From the NCBI GenBank assembly GCA_902562135.1, contig CACESE010000008.1, positions 1 to 56,937 on the forward strand: a stretch of 56,937 bases of DNA, written 5' to 3'. Positions 46,078 through 55,874 of the stretch are shown piece by piece. The DNA is from an uncultured SAR86 cluster bacterium (lineage in GTDB: Bacteria; Pseudomonadota; Gammaproteobacteria; Magnimaribacterales; AG-339-G14). A program made the position numbers and the translations under genes. Under the pieces are notes generated by a model. That model did no database searches. It had not been told where the DNA came from and saw only the letters and a list, made by a program, of their open reading frames with translations. The first letter of the stretch is position 1. The number at the start of each line of letters is the position of its first letter.

Positions 46078-46441
46078 TTTTGATTTCGTTTGCTTGTGGA
46101 CCCTTCATACTAGAAACAACTTTATAACTTACTCTGGTATTTTCTTTTAAATTTTTCCTATCTTTTACGTCGACTGATGCAAAGTGGATAAAAAGATCTC
46201 CACCTTTATCTCTTTCTAGAAATCCGTAACCTTTGCTTGGATCGAACCATTTAATTGTTCCTTTTTCTCTTTTCAGTCTGTATTTGATCTGTCTTCCGTA
46301 GACAATAATCATGCTTGATATATAGGTAGAAAAGAAAATAAAAAAGAAGATCTTAAGAAAAGCATCTTGATATAAAAAATTGTATAGTCCCGCTGCTAAA
46401 AGACTCACAATGATTCCAGCTGTAGCTCCTCTTAACCACAT
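46070..46441 (-). CDS. Membrane-anchored cold-shock-domain protein
   Basis: A 123-residue two-part protein. Residues 5-23 and 29-48 are predicted membrane segments joined by a very short loop. After a basic stretch (RQIKYRLKREK), residues 60-123 form a complete cold-shock domain with RNP1 KGYGFLER (70-77) and RNP2 LFIHF (83-87). By orientation rules the domain is probably cytoplasmic. It would bind single-stranded nucleic acid at the membrane. It follows valS by 7 bases on the same strand. No function is established; CSD proteins with C-terminal membrane parts (DUF1294) are known, but here the order is reversed. Confidence 0.8.
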   Translation of the reverse strand: MWLRGATAGIIVSLLAAGLYNFLYQDAFLKIFFFIFFSTYISSMIIVYGRQIKYRLKREKGTIKWFDPSKGYGFLERDKGGDLFIHFASVDVKDRKNLKENTRVSYKVVSSMKGPQANEIKII

Positions 46442-46448
46442 AATTAAA

Positions 46449-49184
46449 TTATACTTTTTTTAATACCTTAAGATGATTTTTCGTTTCAGAAATTTTAGTC
46501 TTTATTTCTTTCAATTGAATTTTTCTTTCTTTTATTAACATTTTTGGAGCGTTATTTAAGAATTTTTTATTTCCCAATTGATCTTGAAGTAAAACCAAAT
46601 TTTTATTTAACTTATTCAAGTTCTCTGAATTTCTTGATATCTCAACTTCGGGATCAATCAGGCCTTTCAGGGGAATAAATATTTTATCTCTAGGAACAAG
46701 AATTATTGAAGAGGGAGGAGGATTAGTCGCATGAGCTATACTTTGCACCCCACATAATTGCTCTAGATATAGTTTATAAGTATTTAAAATCTTAAAATTT
46801 TTATTTTTTTTATCCATTTTTAATTCAATTCCTACTTTAGGAGAAAGCTTCATTTCTGCTCTAAAATTTCTAATTCCCACTATCGCAGACTTAATAAGAT
46901 TGATGTCGTCAAAATTTTTCTTAGAATTTTTAGATTTAGGAAACTTTCGTAAAGAAATGCTTTTAACTTTTAGCTTGTGATATTTTTTAAGCTGTTGCCA
47001 AATTTCTTCAGTAATAAATGGGATAATGGGATGCAAGGCAACCAGAATTGATTCTAGAGTCCAAACAAGTGAAGTCAATATTTGACTTTTTTCTATCTTA
47101 GACAAGGTTTTATTTTGTAATCTTACTTTGCAGAATTCGATATACCAATCACAATAAACTTCCCAAACAAACTCATATATAACCTGTGTTGCTAAATCAA
47201 ATCTATAGTTCTCAATATGTTCACTGTAACTACCCAAGGCTTTATCAAGTTCTATTTGTATCCAAATATCTTCTTTTGATTTAGAAGAAACCTTTGAAAG
47301 ATTTTTTTGAGTACACTGCAACATTATGAATCTAGAAGCGTTCCATAATTTGTTACAGAAATTTCTATAGCCCTCTACTCTTTTTAAGTCAAAATTTATA
47401 TCTCTACTTCCAGAAGCAAGAGAGCAAAAAGTAAATCTTAATGCATCTGTCCCAAAAGGTGGAATACCGCTCGGATACTCTTTAGAGGTCCTAGCAACAA
47501 TTTTTTGTTTATGGTTAGGATTTATTAAATTAGCAGTTCTTTTATCTATTAAGTCCTCAAGTTCAATTCCATCTATGATATCAATTGGATCTAAGATATT
47601 ACCTTTAGATTTGGACATTTTTTCGCCTTCACCATCTCTTACAAGTCCATGTATATAAACTTCTTTAAAGGGAACTTCTTTTAGAAATTTCTGGGAAACC
47701 ATAATCATTCTCGCAACCCAAAAGAAAATTATGTCGAATCCAGTTACAAGAACAGAGGAGGGATGAAATTTTTTTAGATGTATTGTCTTTTTGGGCCATC
47801 CCAAGGTAACAAAAGTCCATAATTGAGAAGAAAACCATGTGTCTAAAACATCATTATCTTGTTCTAATTTAATCGATTTTTTTAGTTTGTATTTGCTCCT
47901 AACTTTTTTTTCCGAAACTCCTACATACACTTTACCTTCATCATCATACCAAGCTGGAATTCTATGCCCCCACCATAATTGACGAGAAATACACCAATCT
48001 CTAATATCATTCATCCATGAAAAATATGTCTTCTCCCAGTTGTTAGGTATAAACTTAATTTTTTTATCTCTAACTAGTTTAGTTGCCTCCTTAGATAAAT
48101 TTTTAGACTTTAGATACCACTGTTTCGTTAACATTGGTTCTAAAATTTCTCCGGTTCTTTCACTTCTTGGAACATTATGTTTGTGATCTGATTCTTTTAT
48201 GAGTGCTCCTGAATTTTTTAAATCTGTAAGTAAAGTTTTCCTAGCCTCAATTGGAGTGAGATTTTGATACTTTTTTGGAACATTTTTATTTAACAATCCA
48301 TTTTTATCTAAAATATTAACGATTGGAAGTTTATGTCTTTTACCAATTTCAAAGTCGTTAAAATCATGGGCTGGAGTAATTTTTAGACAACCTGTTCCGA
48401 AATCTTTATCAACATAATTATCGCCAATAACTTTTATAGACTTACCTAAAATGGGAATTTCAAAGTTACTTCCAATAAGATTTTTATACCTTTTATCGTT
48501 CGGATTCACTGCTATTGCTACATCGCCGAACATAGTTTCAGGTCTGGTAGTGGCAACTACAATTGATCTTTCCTTGTTTTTGTATGCAATGTGCCAAATC
48601 TTGGCATTTTCTTCTTCAGATATAATTTCTAGATCTGAAATCGCAGTTTTAAGACTTACATCCCAATTAACAAGTCTGTAACCTCTATAAATAAGCCCTT
48701 CTTCGTATAGAGAACAGAAAACTTTGGTAACGGCATCACTGAAATCGTCATCCATAGTAAATTTTTCTCTATTCCAATCGAGTGATGCTCCCAACCGTTT
48801 TAGTTGAGAAGAAATTTTTGTGCCTGATTTCGATTTCCATTTCCAAACTTCTTTTTCGAATTTGCCTCTACCTATTTTTTCTCTGGATAAACCCTCTTGT
48901 TCGAGGTTTCTTTCCACAACCAGTTGTGTTGCTATGCCGGCATGGTCAGTTCCAGGTTGCCAAAGCACTTCAAAGTCTTTTAATCTTTTATACCTCGACA
49001 AAACATCCATTAAAGTATTTTGAAATCCATGTCCCATGTGAAGACTGCCTGTAACGTTAGGTGGGGGGAGCATAATACTAAAAGTTTTTTTATTGGATGA
49101 GGTTTTTGGACTAAAAAGATTATTATTTTCCCAAAATGAGTACCATTTTTTTTCGATTTTGTTTGGCTCAAATATTTTTTTCAT
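46449..49184 (-). CDS. valS: Valyl-tRNA synthetase
   Basis: Class I synthetase charging tRNA-Val. The 911-residue product has HMGH at 49-52 (PPPNVTGSLHMGHGF) and the KMSKS loop at about 522-526. The editing domain has TTRPETMFGDVAIAVNP. The C-terminal coiled-coil runs over about the last 65 residues (SENLNKLNKNLVLLQDQLG onward). Length is near E. coli ValRS (951). It overlaps holC by 17 bases, in the conserved pepA-holC-valS order. Confidence 0.97.
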   Translation of the reverse strand: MKKIFEPNKIEKKWYSFWENNNLFSPKTSSNKKTFSIMLPPPNVTGSLHMGHGFQNTLMDVLSRYKRLKDFEVLWQPGTDHAGIATQLVVERNLEQEGLSREKIGRGKFEKEVWKWKSKSGTKISSQLKRLGASLDWNREKFTMDDDFSDAVTKVFCSLYEEGLIYRGYRLVNWDVSLKTAISDLEIISEEENAKIWHIAYKNKERSIVVATTRPETMFGDVAIAVNPNDKRYKNLIGSNFEIPILGKSIKVIGDNYVDKDFGTGCLKITPAHDFNDFEIGKRHKLPIVNILDKNGLLNKNVPKKYQNLTPIEARKTLLTDLKNSGALIKESDHKHNVPRSERTGEILEPMLTKQWYLKSKNLSKEATKLVRDKKIKFIPNNWEKTYFSWMNDIRDWCISRQLWWGHRIPAWYDDEGKVYVGVSEKKVRSKYKLKKSIKLEQDNDVLDTWFSSQLWTFVTLGWPKKTIHLKKFHPSSVLVTGFDIIFFWVARMIMVSQKFLKEVPFKEVYIHGLVRDGEGEKMSKSKGNILDPIDIIDGIELEDLIDKRTANLINPNHKQKIVARTSKEYPSGIPPFGTDALRFTFCSLASGSRDINFDLKRVEGYRNFCNKLWNASRFIMLQCTQKNLSKVSSKSKEDIWIQIELDKALGSYSEHIENYRFDLATQVIYEFVWEVYCDWYIEFCKVRLQNKTLSKIEKSQILTSLVWTLESILVALHPIIPFITEEIWQQLKKYHKLKVKSISLRKFPKSKNSKKNFDDINLIKSAIVGIRNFRAEMKLSPKVGIELKMDKKNKNFKILNTYKLYLEQLCGVQSIAHATNPPPSSIILVPRDKIFIPLKGLIDPEVEISRNSENLNKLNKNLVLLQDQLGNKKFLNNAPKMLIKERKIQLKEIKTKISETKNHLKVLKKV

Positions 49185-49629
49185 TTTCTTCTACAAAATC
49201 GGGTTTTAATCCATCACCTAAACATTTTTTATAGCTTTCTCTAGCGATGTTTTGAAAGTTTGAATTATCAGTTATGACAATCTGATAAGTTTTTTTAAAA
49301 TCACTGTAGTTAGATGGAATTTGAGGATTTAAATTTATTAAATAATAAAAACTAATTTCATTTTTTAATCCTGGATAAGAAATTAGGACTTCACAATCTT
49401 GGGAATCCCTATCAGTAAGTAATTTATGAGGTAAATATATTTGCTCAGGATAGCCCCACAACCTATCGTCTAAAACTGATGCTTGTTTGGCATCACTGCA
49501 TCTTATATTAATTTTTTTTAAGTCACCTTTTAAAAGACCTTCGTACACTATTTTTCCTGTCAATTCACAAACAAAGTCAATAGCTCTTTCTTCAGTGTTG
49601 CCAGCTTTTAAGAAGCTTACGGTACTCAT
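49168..49629 (-). CDS. holC: DNA polymerase III chi subunit
   Basis: Chi links the clamp loader (through psi) to the SSB tail. The 153-residue product has the HolC pattern: a Rossmann-like start VSFLKAGNTEERAIDFVCELT, LDDRLWGYPEQIYLPHKLL in the SSB-binding region, and a C-terminal YQIVITDNS segment. It is close to E. coli chi (147 residues). It lies between pepA (5-base gap) and valS (17-base overlap). SSB with a canonical tail and a probable psi are also encoded here. Confidence 0.92.
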   Translation of the reverse strand: MSTVSFLKAGNTEERAIDFVCELTGKIVYEGLLKGDLKKINIRCSDAKQASVLDDRLWGYPEQIYLPHKLLTDRDSQDCEVLISYPGLKNEISFYYLINLNPQIPSNYSDFKKTYQIVITDNSNFQNIARESYKKCLGDGLKPDFVEENEKNI

Positions 49630-49634
49630 TAAAT

Positions 49635-51143
49635 TTATTTTCTAGACAATAGATATTCCGTCAATAATGGAACAGGCCTACCGCTTGATGTTTTGCCTAC
49701 TTTTCCTCCGTAAGCAGTGCCAGCAATATCTAGATGCGCCCATTTATAAGATTTAGTAAATCGCGACAAAAAGCAGGCTGCGGTAATGGTTCCAGCTCTG
49801 CCTCCAATATTAGCAATATCGGCATATTTACTGTTTAAATCACTTTGATATTCATCCCACAATGGCAATTGCCATGCCTTATCGCAACTAGAATATCCGC
49901 TTTTCATAATACTATCTGCTAAATCTTGATCATTTGATAATAAACCAGTAGCCTGATGACCAAGAGCAATTACACAAGCACCTGTGAGAGTTGCTATGTC
50001 AATTACACTTGCTGGCTTATACCTCTCAACATAAGTCAAAGCATCACAAAGAACCAGTCTTCCTTCAGCATCAGTATTTAAGATTTCTACGGTTTGACCT
50101 GACAGAGTATTTACAACATCACCAGGTTTAGTAGCTGTGCTACTTGGCATATTTTCTGCTGAGGCAACAATACCGAAAATATTTAATTTGGGTTTAATTT
50201 CTCCTATTGCTCTCATAGTTCCAAAGACGCTGGCAGAACCAGACATATCGTATTTCATTTCATCCATGTTTGGGCTGGGTTTAATGCTTATCCCTCCAGT
50301 ATCGAAAGTAATTCCTTTTCCAACAATTATGTGAGGTTTTGATTTTTTGTCTCCTCCTGAATATTCCATAATAATAAATTTAGATTCCTGTGCGCTTCCA
50401 TTTCCTACTGATAGCAAACAATCCATACCTAGTTTTTTCATTTCTTTTTCACCTAAAACTTTAGTTTTAATAGATGGATAATGCTTGGACAACAATTTCG
50501 CTTGATTAGCAAGATAAGTCGGAGTGCATATATTAGCAGGAGTGTTGGCTAGATTTTTTGAAGTATTCATACCCGCGCCAATGATTTGACCGACTTTTAT
50601 TGCAGAAACTAATTTTTGTTTAGATTGGCTGCCTTCTAAATTTAAAAAATTTATTTTCTTTAATTTATTTTTTGGTTGTTCTTTTTTTCCATCAAAAAAA
50701 TATTGATAACAACCTGATTCAAGATCTCTGGCCATAATTTTAAAAACCCAAGAAGAGTTATTGGATTTAACTTTAATTTCAGGCAGGAAAATATCTATAT
50801 TTTTAGAGTCAGCTGAAATAGTAATTTTAGATAAGGCGCTGCTAAAAGAGGAAAATTCGTCTTCATTTAACTCCTTATTCTTTTTCCCTAACCCAATTAA
50901 ATAAACTTTATTTGCCTTAAAACCATTCAATTCTGGAAGATATAATTGGTTGCCTAGTTTTCCAGTTAATTCCTGTCTTTTTAGCAATTTTTTAATAGAA
51001 CCTGATGAAGCGTTATCAAGAATTTTTGTAAACTCATTAAGGTTTCTATCTTCATTAATTCCGATAACTAAACACTCAGAGTTCAGGTTCTTTAAAGAAT
51101 CAATTTTTTTTAAATTTGATGTGATGGAAATTAATTTTTTCAT
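49635..51143 (-). CDS. pepA: Leucyl aminopeptidase PepA
   Basis: Hexameric M17 metallo-aminopeptidase; in E. coli it also acts as a DNA-binding protein at carAB and in plasmid resolution. The 502-residue product has the two-metal catalytic part with GKGITFDTGGISIKPS, DMSGSASVFGTM and NTDAEGRL at 356-363. The less conserved N-terminal domain spans about 1-170. The Shine-Dalgarno GGAG precedes the ATG. It is divergent from lptF across 55 bases. A role at the carA promoter of this window is only an analogy. Confidence 0.96.
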   Translation of the reverse strand: MKKLISITSNLKKIDSLKNLNSECLVIGINEDRNLNEFTKILDNASSGSIKKLLKRQELTGKLGNQLYLPELNGFKANKVYLIGLGKKNKELNEDEFSSFSSALSKITISADSKNIDIFLPEIKVKSNNSSWVFKIMARDLESGCYQYFFDGKKEQPKNKLKKINFLNLEGSQSKQKLVSAIKVGQIIGAGMNTSKNLANTPANICTPTYLANQAKLLSKHYPSIKTKVLGEKEMKKLGMDCLLSVGNGSAQESKFIIMEYSGGDKKSKPHIIVGKGITFDTGGISIKPSPNMDEMKYDMSGSASVFGTMRAIGEIKPKLNIFGIVASAENMPSSTATKPGDVVNTLSGQTVEILNTDAEGRLVLCDALTYVERYKPASVIDIATLTGACVIALGHQATGLLSNDQDLADSIMKSGYSSCDKAWQLPLWDEYQSDLNSKYADIANIGGRAGTITAACFLSRFTKSYKWAHLDIAGTAYGGKVGKTSSGRPVPLLTEYLLSRK

Positions 51144-51198
51144 TTTTGCTCCAAACTATTTTTGTAAGATAAAATCTAATAATTACTGAAAAACTATT

Positions 51199-52353
51199 AT
51201 GCCAAAAATAATATCTTTTTATATATTAAACCAACTGTTAAAAACGTTGCTTATAACTTTCTTAATTCTATTTGGCATTTTATTTTTTAACGAGTCTATA
51301 GATTTTTTAGAAAAAGCTGCCAATGGTGAATTGTATCCAAGCTTAGTTAGCTTAGTTTTAATATATTCTATTCCCTCAATTTTAGAGGTAATTATTCCAA
51401 CTTCAATTTTTGTAGGTACTTTGATTTCGATTTACAATTTAAAAAAAACTAATGAAATCATTTTTGCAAATCAAGCTGGTGTAAATAATTTAAAAATAAT
51501 TTATTTATGTTTAGTTCCTTCACTAGTTTTTTCATTATTTTTAATTATTAATTCTTTTTTTATATCCCCATCTTCAAACCAACAATTGAGTTTTCTTTCA
51601 AACTCTCAGTCATTTGCAGATAATTTTAAGCTAATGGGAGAGGGCAAAGTAAATGAAATTGAAGAGTTGAATGGTATTTTTTATGCCGAGGGAGCTTCAG
51701 ACTTAGGATTTCAAAATATATTTGCAAAAATTGAATCAGAAGATTTAAGTTACATACTTAATTCTGCAGAGGTAACTGCAAGTTCGTCAGATCAAAACTA
51801 TAATCAAATTATATTTAAAGAAGGGGAGCTTGTTATCCCTTTGGACAACAACAATATATTTTTAGACTTCAGTAATCTTTTTTTCTTGTTTCCCAAAAAC
51901 TCAGTCATAGCTAATGAAAATATAAAAACTAAAAATTGGTTTGATCTTCTAGAAAGCATTGATTCAAAAATTTATCTTGCAGAAATACTTGAGAGGTTTT
52001 CTTTAAGCTTGATGCTAATTATTTCTGTATTAATTGCCGTGCCATTAAGTCTAAGAATGTATGAGAATGGAAGATTTTTGCTAATATTTTCTGGGTTAAT
52101 AATTTTTTTATCTTATTATGGATTAGTAGTTGGGAAGAAAGTTTTTGTTGAAGAGGGAATTTTTGATCCAATACAGATTTTTGCCATCACTCATTCTATA
52201 TATTTAGTTTTAGCATTATTTTTATTAGGTTTGAATAATTCTGGAATTGAATCAAATTCAGTTATAGCTAAAAAATATTCAAAACAGTGGTTTGTTCAGC
52301 TTTTTTTCCTCTTTTTGGTTTTAATTATTTTTTTTAATTTCTTATTTTTCTAG
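51199..52353 (+). CDS. lptF: LPS export permease LptF
   Basis: Inner-membrane permease of the LptB2FG transporter that extracts LPS for transport to the outer membrane. The 384-residue product has paired N-terminal membrane segments (LLKTLLITFLILFGILFFN), a periplasmic beta-jellyroll region (about 130-260) and four further membrane segments. It belongs to the YjgP/YjgQ family, and first position in the pair together with LTS-like family motifs points to LptF. lptG follows after 9 bases. Confidence 0.92.
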   Translation: MPKIISFYILNQLLKTLLITFLILFGILFFNESIDFLEKAANGELYPSLVSLVLIYSIPSILEVIIPTSIFVGTLISIYNLKKTNEIIFANQAGVNNLKIIYLCLVPSLVFSLFLIINSFFISPSSNQQLSFLSNSQSFADNFKLMGEGKVNEIEELNGIFYAEGASDLGFQNIFAKIESEDLSYILNSAEVTASSSDQNYNQIIFKEGELVIPLDNNNIFLDFSNLFFLFPKNSVIANENIKTKNWFDLLESIDSKIYLAEILERFSLSLMLIISVLIAVPLSLRMYENGRFLLIFSGLIIFLSYYGLVVGKKVFVEEGIFDPIQIFAITHSIYLVLALFLLGLNNSGIESNSVIAKKYSKQWFVQLFFLFLVLIIFFNFLFF

Positions 52354-52362
52354 GAGTCTAAG

Positions 52363-53385
52363 TTGAAATTTCTTTTGGGGGATACTATTGATAAAATTTT
52401 TTTTATAGAGTCTTTAAAGATACTTTTTTTTGTTTCTTTATTAATATTTTCCTTGGACTTTCTATTAAATTTTGTAAAAGAAATGGAAGATTTGAATGAA
52501 GATTATTCTTTTTCTGACGCTTTAAATTATATTTTTTATATCTCACTTAGCAGATTATGCGAAATTCTTCCATTATGTTCAGTTATATCAGCAATATTAA
52601 CGTTTGGATTTTTAAATGATTCAGGCGAGTTGATAGCAGCTCAAATTTTAGGAAAGTCATTAATAATCAATGTATTGAATATCTTGAAACCAATAGCTCT
52701 AATTTTGGTTTTAACTCTCTTCAGTTTTGAATATGTTACTCCTGAATTAGAAAAGTTTGCTAAGGGAATTAAACATAAAAATCAAAGTTCAATTAACCAA
52801 TCAGATTGGCTACAAAAAAACAATGTACTTGCAAATTATTCTGTTGGAGAAAATTTTGGATCGAACGTTAAATTATATTTTTTAGATGATAAAAAAAAGT
52901 TGCAATCCATTGTTGAAGCTAAATCTTTTGAAATCAAGGAAAAAAGATGGAAGCTAAACCAAGCATATGACTTGATAACTAAAAAAGAATTTGAAGAATA
53001 TTTTTGGGATGAAGCTCCAGATGTTGGCCTGAACGAAGACCTTGGCATTAAAGAACTTCCTTTATCGCAGGTATACAAAATTTTGAGTCAAACTGGACCT
53101 GAAAGAGAGAAGAAAAAAATTTCTTATGAATTTTGGAAAAAATTACTTGAACCTTTATCAGCCATTTCAATAATATTATTGTCAGTTGCACTTTCTTTAT
53201 TTTTATTTGAAAGAAATAAAAACTTAGAAAGACTCTTATTTGGTGCCTTAATGGCTTTTGGATTTAATTTAATTTTGAAAATATTCGGTAATATTGCGAT
53301 TATTAATAACATCTCGCCATCTTTAGCCATATTTATTCCATCTGTACTAGTCGGATTCATCGGACTTAGAATGTTAAAAAACTAA
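52363..53385 (+). CDS. lptG: LPS export permease LptG
   Basis: Second permease of LptB2FG. The 340-residue product has the YjgP/YjgQ layout: membrane segments near 10-30, 60-80 and 100-120, a periplasmic domain, and three C-terminal segments. EFWKKLLEPLSAISIILLSV is the coupling region. The start is TTG at 52363, just after the lptF stop. Its TAA overlaps the stop of the convergent RDD gene by 4 bases (CTAA). Confidence 0.91.
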   Translation: MKFLLGDTIDKIFFIESLKILFFVSLLIFSLDFLLNFVKEMEDLNEDYSFSDALNYIFYISLSRLCEILPLCSVISAILTFGFLNDSGELIAAQILGKSLIINVLNILKPIALILVLTLFSFEYVTPELEKFAKGIKHKNQSSINQSDWLQKNNVLANYSVGENFGSNVKLYFLDDKKKLQSIVEAKSFEIKEKRWKLNQAYDLITKKEFEEYFWDEAPDVGLNEDLGIKELPLSQVYKILSQTGPEREKKKISYEFWKKLLEPLSAISIILLSVALSLFLFERNKNLERLLFGALMAFGFNLILKIFGNIAIINNISPSLAIFIPSVLVGFIGLRMLKN

Positions 53386-53822
53386 ATTATTCTTACGACC
53401 TTTGTCTTAGATAAAATATCATTTAAAGATCTTTTTTCTTTGTTAAAGAAAATGTAGATATAGTTTATTCCAAATAATGAGTTAAAAACCAGACCATATA
53501 AGCTCCTTAGCAAAAGAGTTACGGTTGAAAGATCTCCATCGGATTCGTGAATTACCTTTATTTTCCAAACTTGCATGCCGAGAGTTTGCCCATTGTTTAC
53601 TTTCCAGAAATAAGTAAAAAATATGACCCCTATAAGCACATAAGTTACCTGAAGAAAAAATATTTCAATTGGACTTTCATTAAAAGTTTTATTAAAAAAG
53701 CGGGTTATTAAAAGAAGAAAACCAAAAATTATTCCAATTATTAAAAGAGAATCATAAAAAAGGGCTAAAATTCTTCTGAAAAATCCCGCGGATTTAATTT
53801 TTTCAGGTTCTTCAATTGTCAT
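53382..53822 (-). CDS. RDD-family membrane protein
   Basis: A 146-residue inner-membrane protein with the RDD pattern. It has FFRRILALFYDSLLIIGIIF at the N-terminus, about three membrane segments and NNGQTLGMQVWKIKV in the last third. The family is widespread and functionally unclear; transport-related roles have been suggested for some members. It overlaps the 3' side of dapD reading toward it (11 bases: its ATG lies inside the end of dapD). It may thus be co-expressed with dapD-dapC-map. Confidence 0.85.
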   Translation of the reverse strand: MTIEEPEKIKSAGFFRRILALFYDSLLIIGIIFGFLLLITRFFNKTFNESPIEIFFLQVTYVLIGVIFFTYFWKVNNGQTLGMQVWKIKVIHESDGDLSTVTLLLRSLYGLVFNSLFGINYIYIFFNKEKRSLNDILSKTKVVRII

Positions 53823-54702
53823 GAAGATCTTGATTTAGTTTATTTACATTAAGGTTTCTTTTGCACTGAATAGCACCTGTCAAAGAATTTCTTATAAATA
53901 AAAGATCAGGTTTATTAGATAATTCTTTTGCCTTGGCAGTTTTTATAACTTGTCCTTTATCATCTATTATCTCTACCTTAGCTCCGCTGGTTAGGTAAAG
54001 ACCAGCCTCGACAGTACATCGATCTCCTAAAGGAATCCCTAATCCCGAATTTGCTCCTAAAAGGCAATTTTTTCCGATAGAGATTTTTATTTCATTTCCT
54101 CCAGAAAGCGTCCCCATTGTGGATGCACCGCCGCCAATATCTGAATTCTCACCAACTATAACTCCTTGGGAAATTCTACCTTCAACCATCGCTTCACCCA
54201 GAGTGCCGGCGTTAAAGTTAACAAATCCTTCATGCATGACCGTTGTTCCAGGTGCTAAGTAAGCCCCCAATCTTACTCTGCTAGTGTCAGCGATTCTCAC
54301 ATCATCTAGAGCAATGTAATCCGTTAAAGCAGGAAATTTATCTAAAGAAAAAATTCTGATAGTTTTTTTATCTAATTTAATTTTATAAAGAACTTCTGAA
54401 AGTTCATTTGCGTCAATAGGCCCCTTGGAAGTCCAAGCAACATTAGGAAGAATTCCAAAAATTCCATCTAAATTAGTTTGATTAGGTTTGACGAGTCTCA
54501 GAGAAATTAAATGAAGTTTCAAATATGCCTCAGGAACGTTTGTAGGAGGGATATCATCAGAAACTTTTACAAGCTCATGACTTTTAACTTCTTCGATAAC
54601 CTTGTCTGAATCATAGATATTATCAGGATGAAAATACATATCTAGGTATTCACCTTTCTTGTTTTTATTTCCTATTCCTAAGCCAGTCCAACTTTTATTC
54701 AT
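53812..54702 (-). CDS. dapD: Tetrahydrodipicolinate N-succinyltransferase (Pseudomonas-type DapD)
   Basis: Succinylates tetrahydrodipicolinate, the product of DapB, in the succinylase branch of lysine and meso-DAP synthesis. The 296-residue left-handed beta-helix protein matches the longer DapD type of Pseudomonas and actinobacteria rather than the 274-residue E. coli enzyme. Matching stretches are LDGIFGILPNVAWTSKGPID, VMHEGFVNFNAGTLGEAMVE, GGGASTMGTLSGG and LLFIRNSLTGAIQCKRN. dapC precedes it by 5 bases. Confidence 0.95.
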   Translation of the reverse strand: MNKSWTGLGIGNKNKKGEYLDMYFHPDNIYDSDKVIEEVKSHELVKVSDDIPPTNVPEAYLKLHLISLRLVKPNQTNLDGIFGILPNVAWTSKGPIDANELSEVLYKIKLDKKTIRIFSLDKFPALTDYIALDDVRIADTSRVRLGAYLAPGTTVMHEGFVNFNAGTLGEAMVEGRISQGVIVGENSDIGGGASTMGTLSGGNEIKISIGKNCLLGANSGLGIPLGDRCTVEAGLYLTSGAKVEIIDDKGQVIKTAKAKELSNKPDLLFIRNSLTGAIQCKRNLNVNKLNQDLHDN

Positions 54703-54707
54703 AATTA

Positions 54708-55874
54708 CTACAATACGTCTGCAATTCTATCTAAAGCTTCTTTAATTAGTTTTTTATTATGTACTAGGGCAATTCTTACATAGTTTTTGGCAGGATTCTT
54801 TCCATTTCTTGAAACTGCTAGATATTCTCCAGGAAGTGAAATAATATTTTTTTCTTTGAAAAGTGTCTTAGCAAATTTTTCTCCATTATCAGTTCTAAGC
54901 CACATATAAAATGCGCCATCGGGAGCTTTATAATTTAATATTTTATCTGCAAGATTAAAGTTTTCATTGTAAAACCTCCTATTATCTTCAACAATTTTTT
55001 CATCTGACCATGCTTCAGCACTGGCTATTTGAATCGGCAGAGGAATGCTTACTCCATGAAAAGATCTATATTTTTTAAAATTATTTATAAGTTCTTTATC
55101 TCCACAAATCATCCCAGATCTAAAACCAGGTAAATTTGATCTTTTTGATAGGCTATGAAGTGAAACGATATTTTTAAAATTTCTAAACTGTTCATAAGAG
55201 ATTTCTATAAAACTTTTAGGTTTTGATTCGCGATAAATGTCAATGTAGCATTCATCACTGACAATATAGAATCCATATTTTCTTGATAGTTTTATTATTT
55301 TCCTAATTTCATCTTCTTTTAAAACACTCCCTGTAGGATTTGAAGGAGAACAAGCGACAAATATTTGACATTTTTTCCAAATATTTTCGTTTATTGAATT
55401 AAGATCAAGAGAAAAATCATTATCTTCATTTAAATTTATTTGTTTTGAAATTCCTCCAGCAAGAAGTGTCGCTCCCCCATAAATTTGATAAAAGGGATTC
55501 GGCATAAGTACATAAGGTTTCTTAGATTTAATTTTTTTATTAAAAAGCGATTGAATAACTGAAAAAGTTCCTTCACGTGTGCCTCCAAGATTAAGAATAT
55601 TATCATTGGCTACTTCTTTTATATTGAATCGTTTACTCAAGTAACTTTTATAAGCCGAAACGAGAATATTCATGCTTCCTAAAGGAGGGTATTGAGAAAA
55701 AAGTTCTTTATTATTAGCAAGAATACTAAGCACTTTTTTGCTCGCTCTTTTTTTTGGCTCTCCAATTGATAAATTTATTAATTCATTATTTTTTTTATTA
55801 GGATTAACTGAGGAAAGCAATCTTCTTAACTTATCGAATGGATAAGATTCTATTTTATTAATGAGATGATTCAT
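54708..55874 (-). CDS. dapC: Succinyldiaminopimelate aminotransferase DapC
   Basis: PLP enzyme converting N-succinyl-2-amino-6-ketopimelate to N-succinyl-DAP, the step after DapD. The 388-residue fold-type I protein has NPFYQIYGGATLLAGG, ACSPSNPTGSVL, VSDECYIDIY and the PLP lysine K244 in SLHSLSKRSNLPGFR. Context (map-dapC-dapD) supports DapC over a generic aspartate aminotransferase. It overlaps map by 4 bases. The glnD gene found between map and dapC in Pseudomonas is absent. Confidence 0.93.
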   Translation of the reverse strand: MNHLINKIESYPFDKLRRLLSSVNPNKKNNELINLSIGEPKKRASKKVLSILANNKELFSQYPPLGSMNILVSAYKSYLSKRFNIKEVANDNILNLGGTREGTFSVIQSLFNKKIKSKKPYVLMPNPFYQIYGGATLLAGGISKQINLNEDNDFSLDLNSINENIWKKCQIFVACSPSNPTGSVLKEDEIRKIIKLSRKYGFYIVSDECYIDIYRESKPKSFIEISYEQFRNFKNIVSLHSLSKRSNLPGFRSGMICGDKELINNFKKYRSFHGVSIPLPIQIASAEAWSDEKIVEDNRRFYNENFNLADKILNYKAPDGAFYMWLRTDNGEKFAKTLFKEKNIISLPGEYLAVSRNGKNPAKNYVRIALVHNKKLIKEALDRIADVL

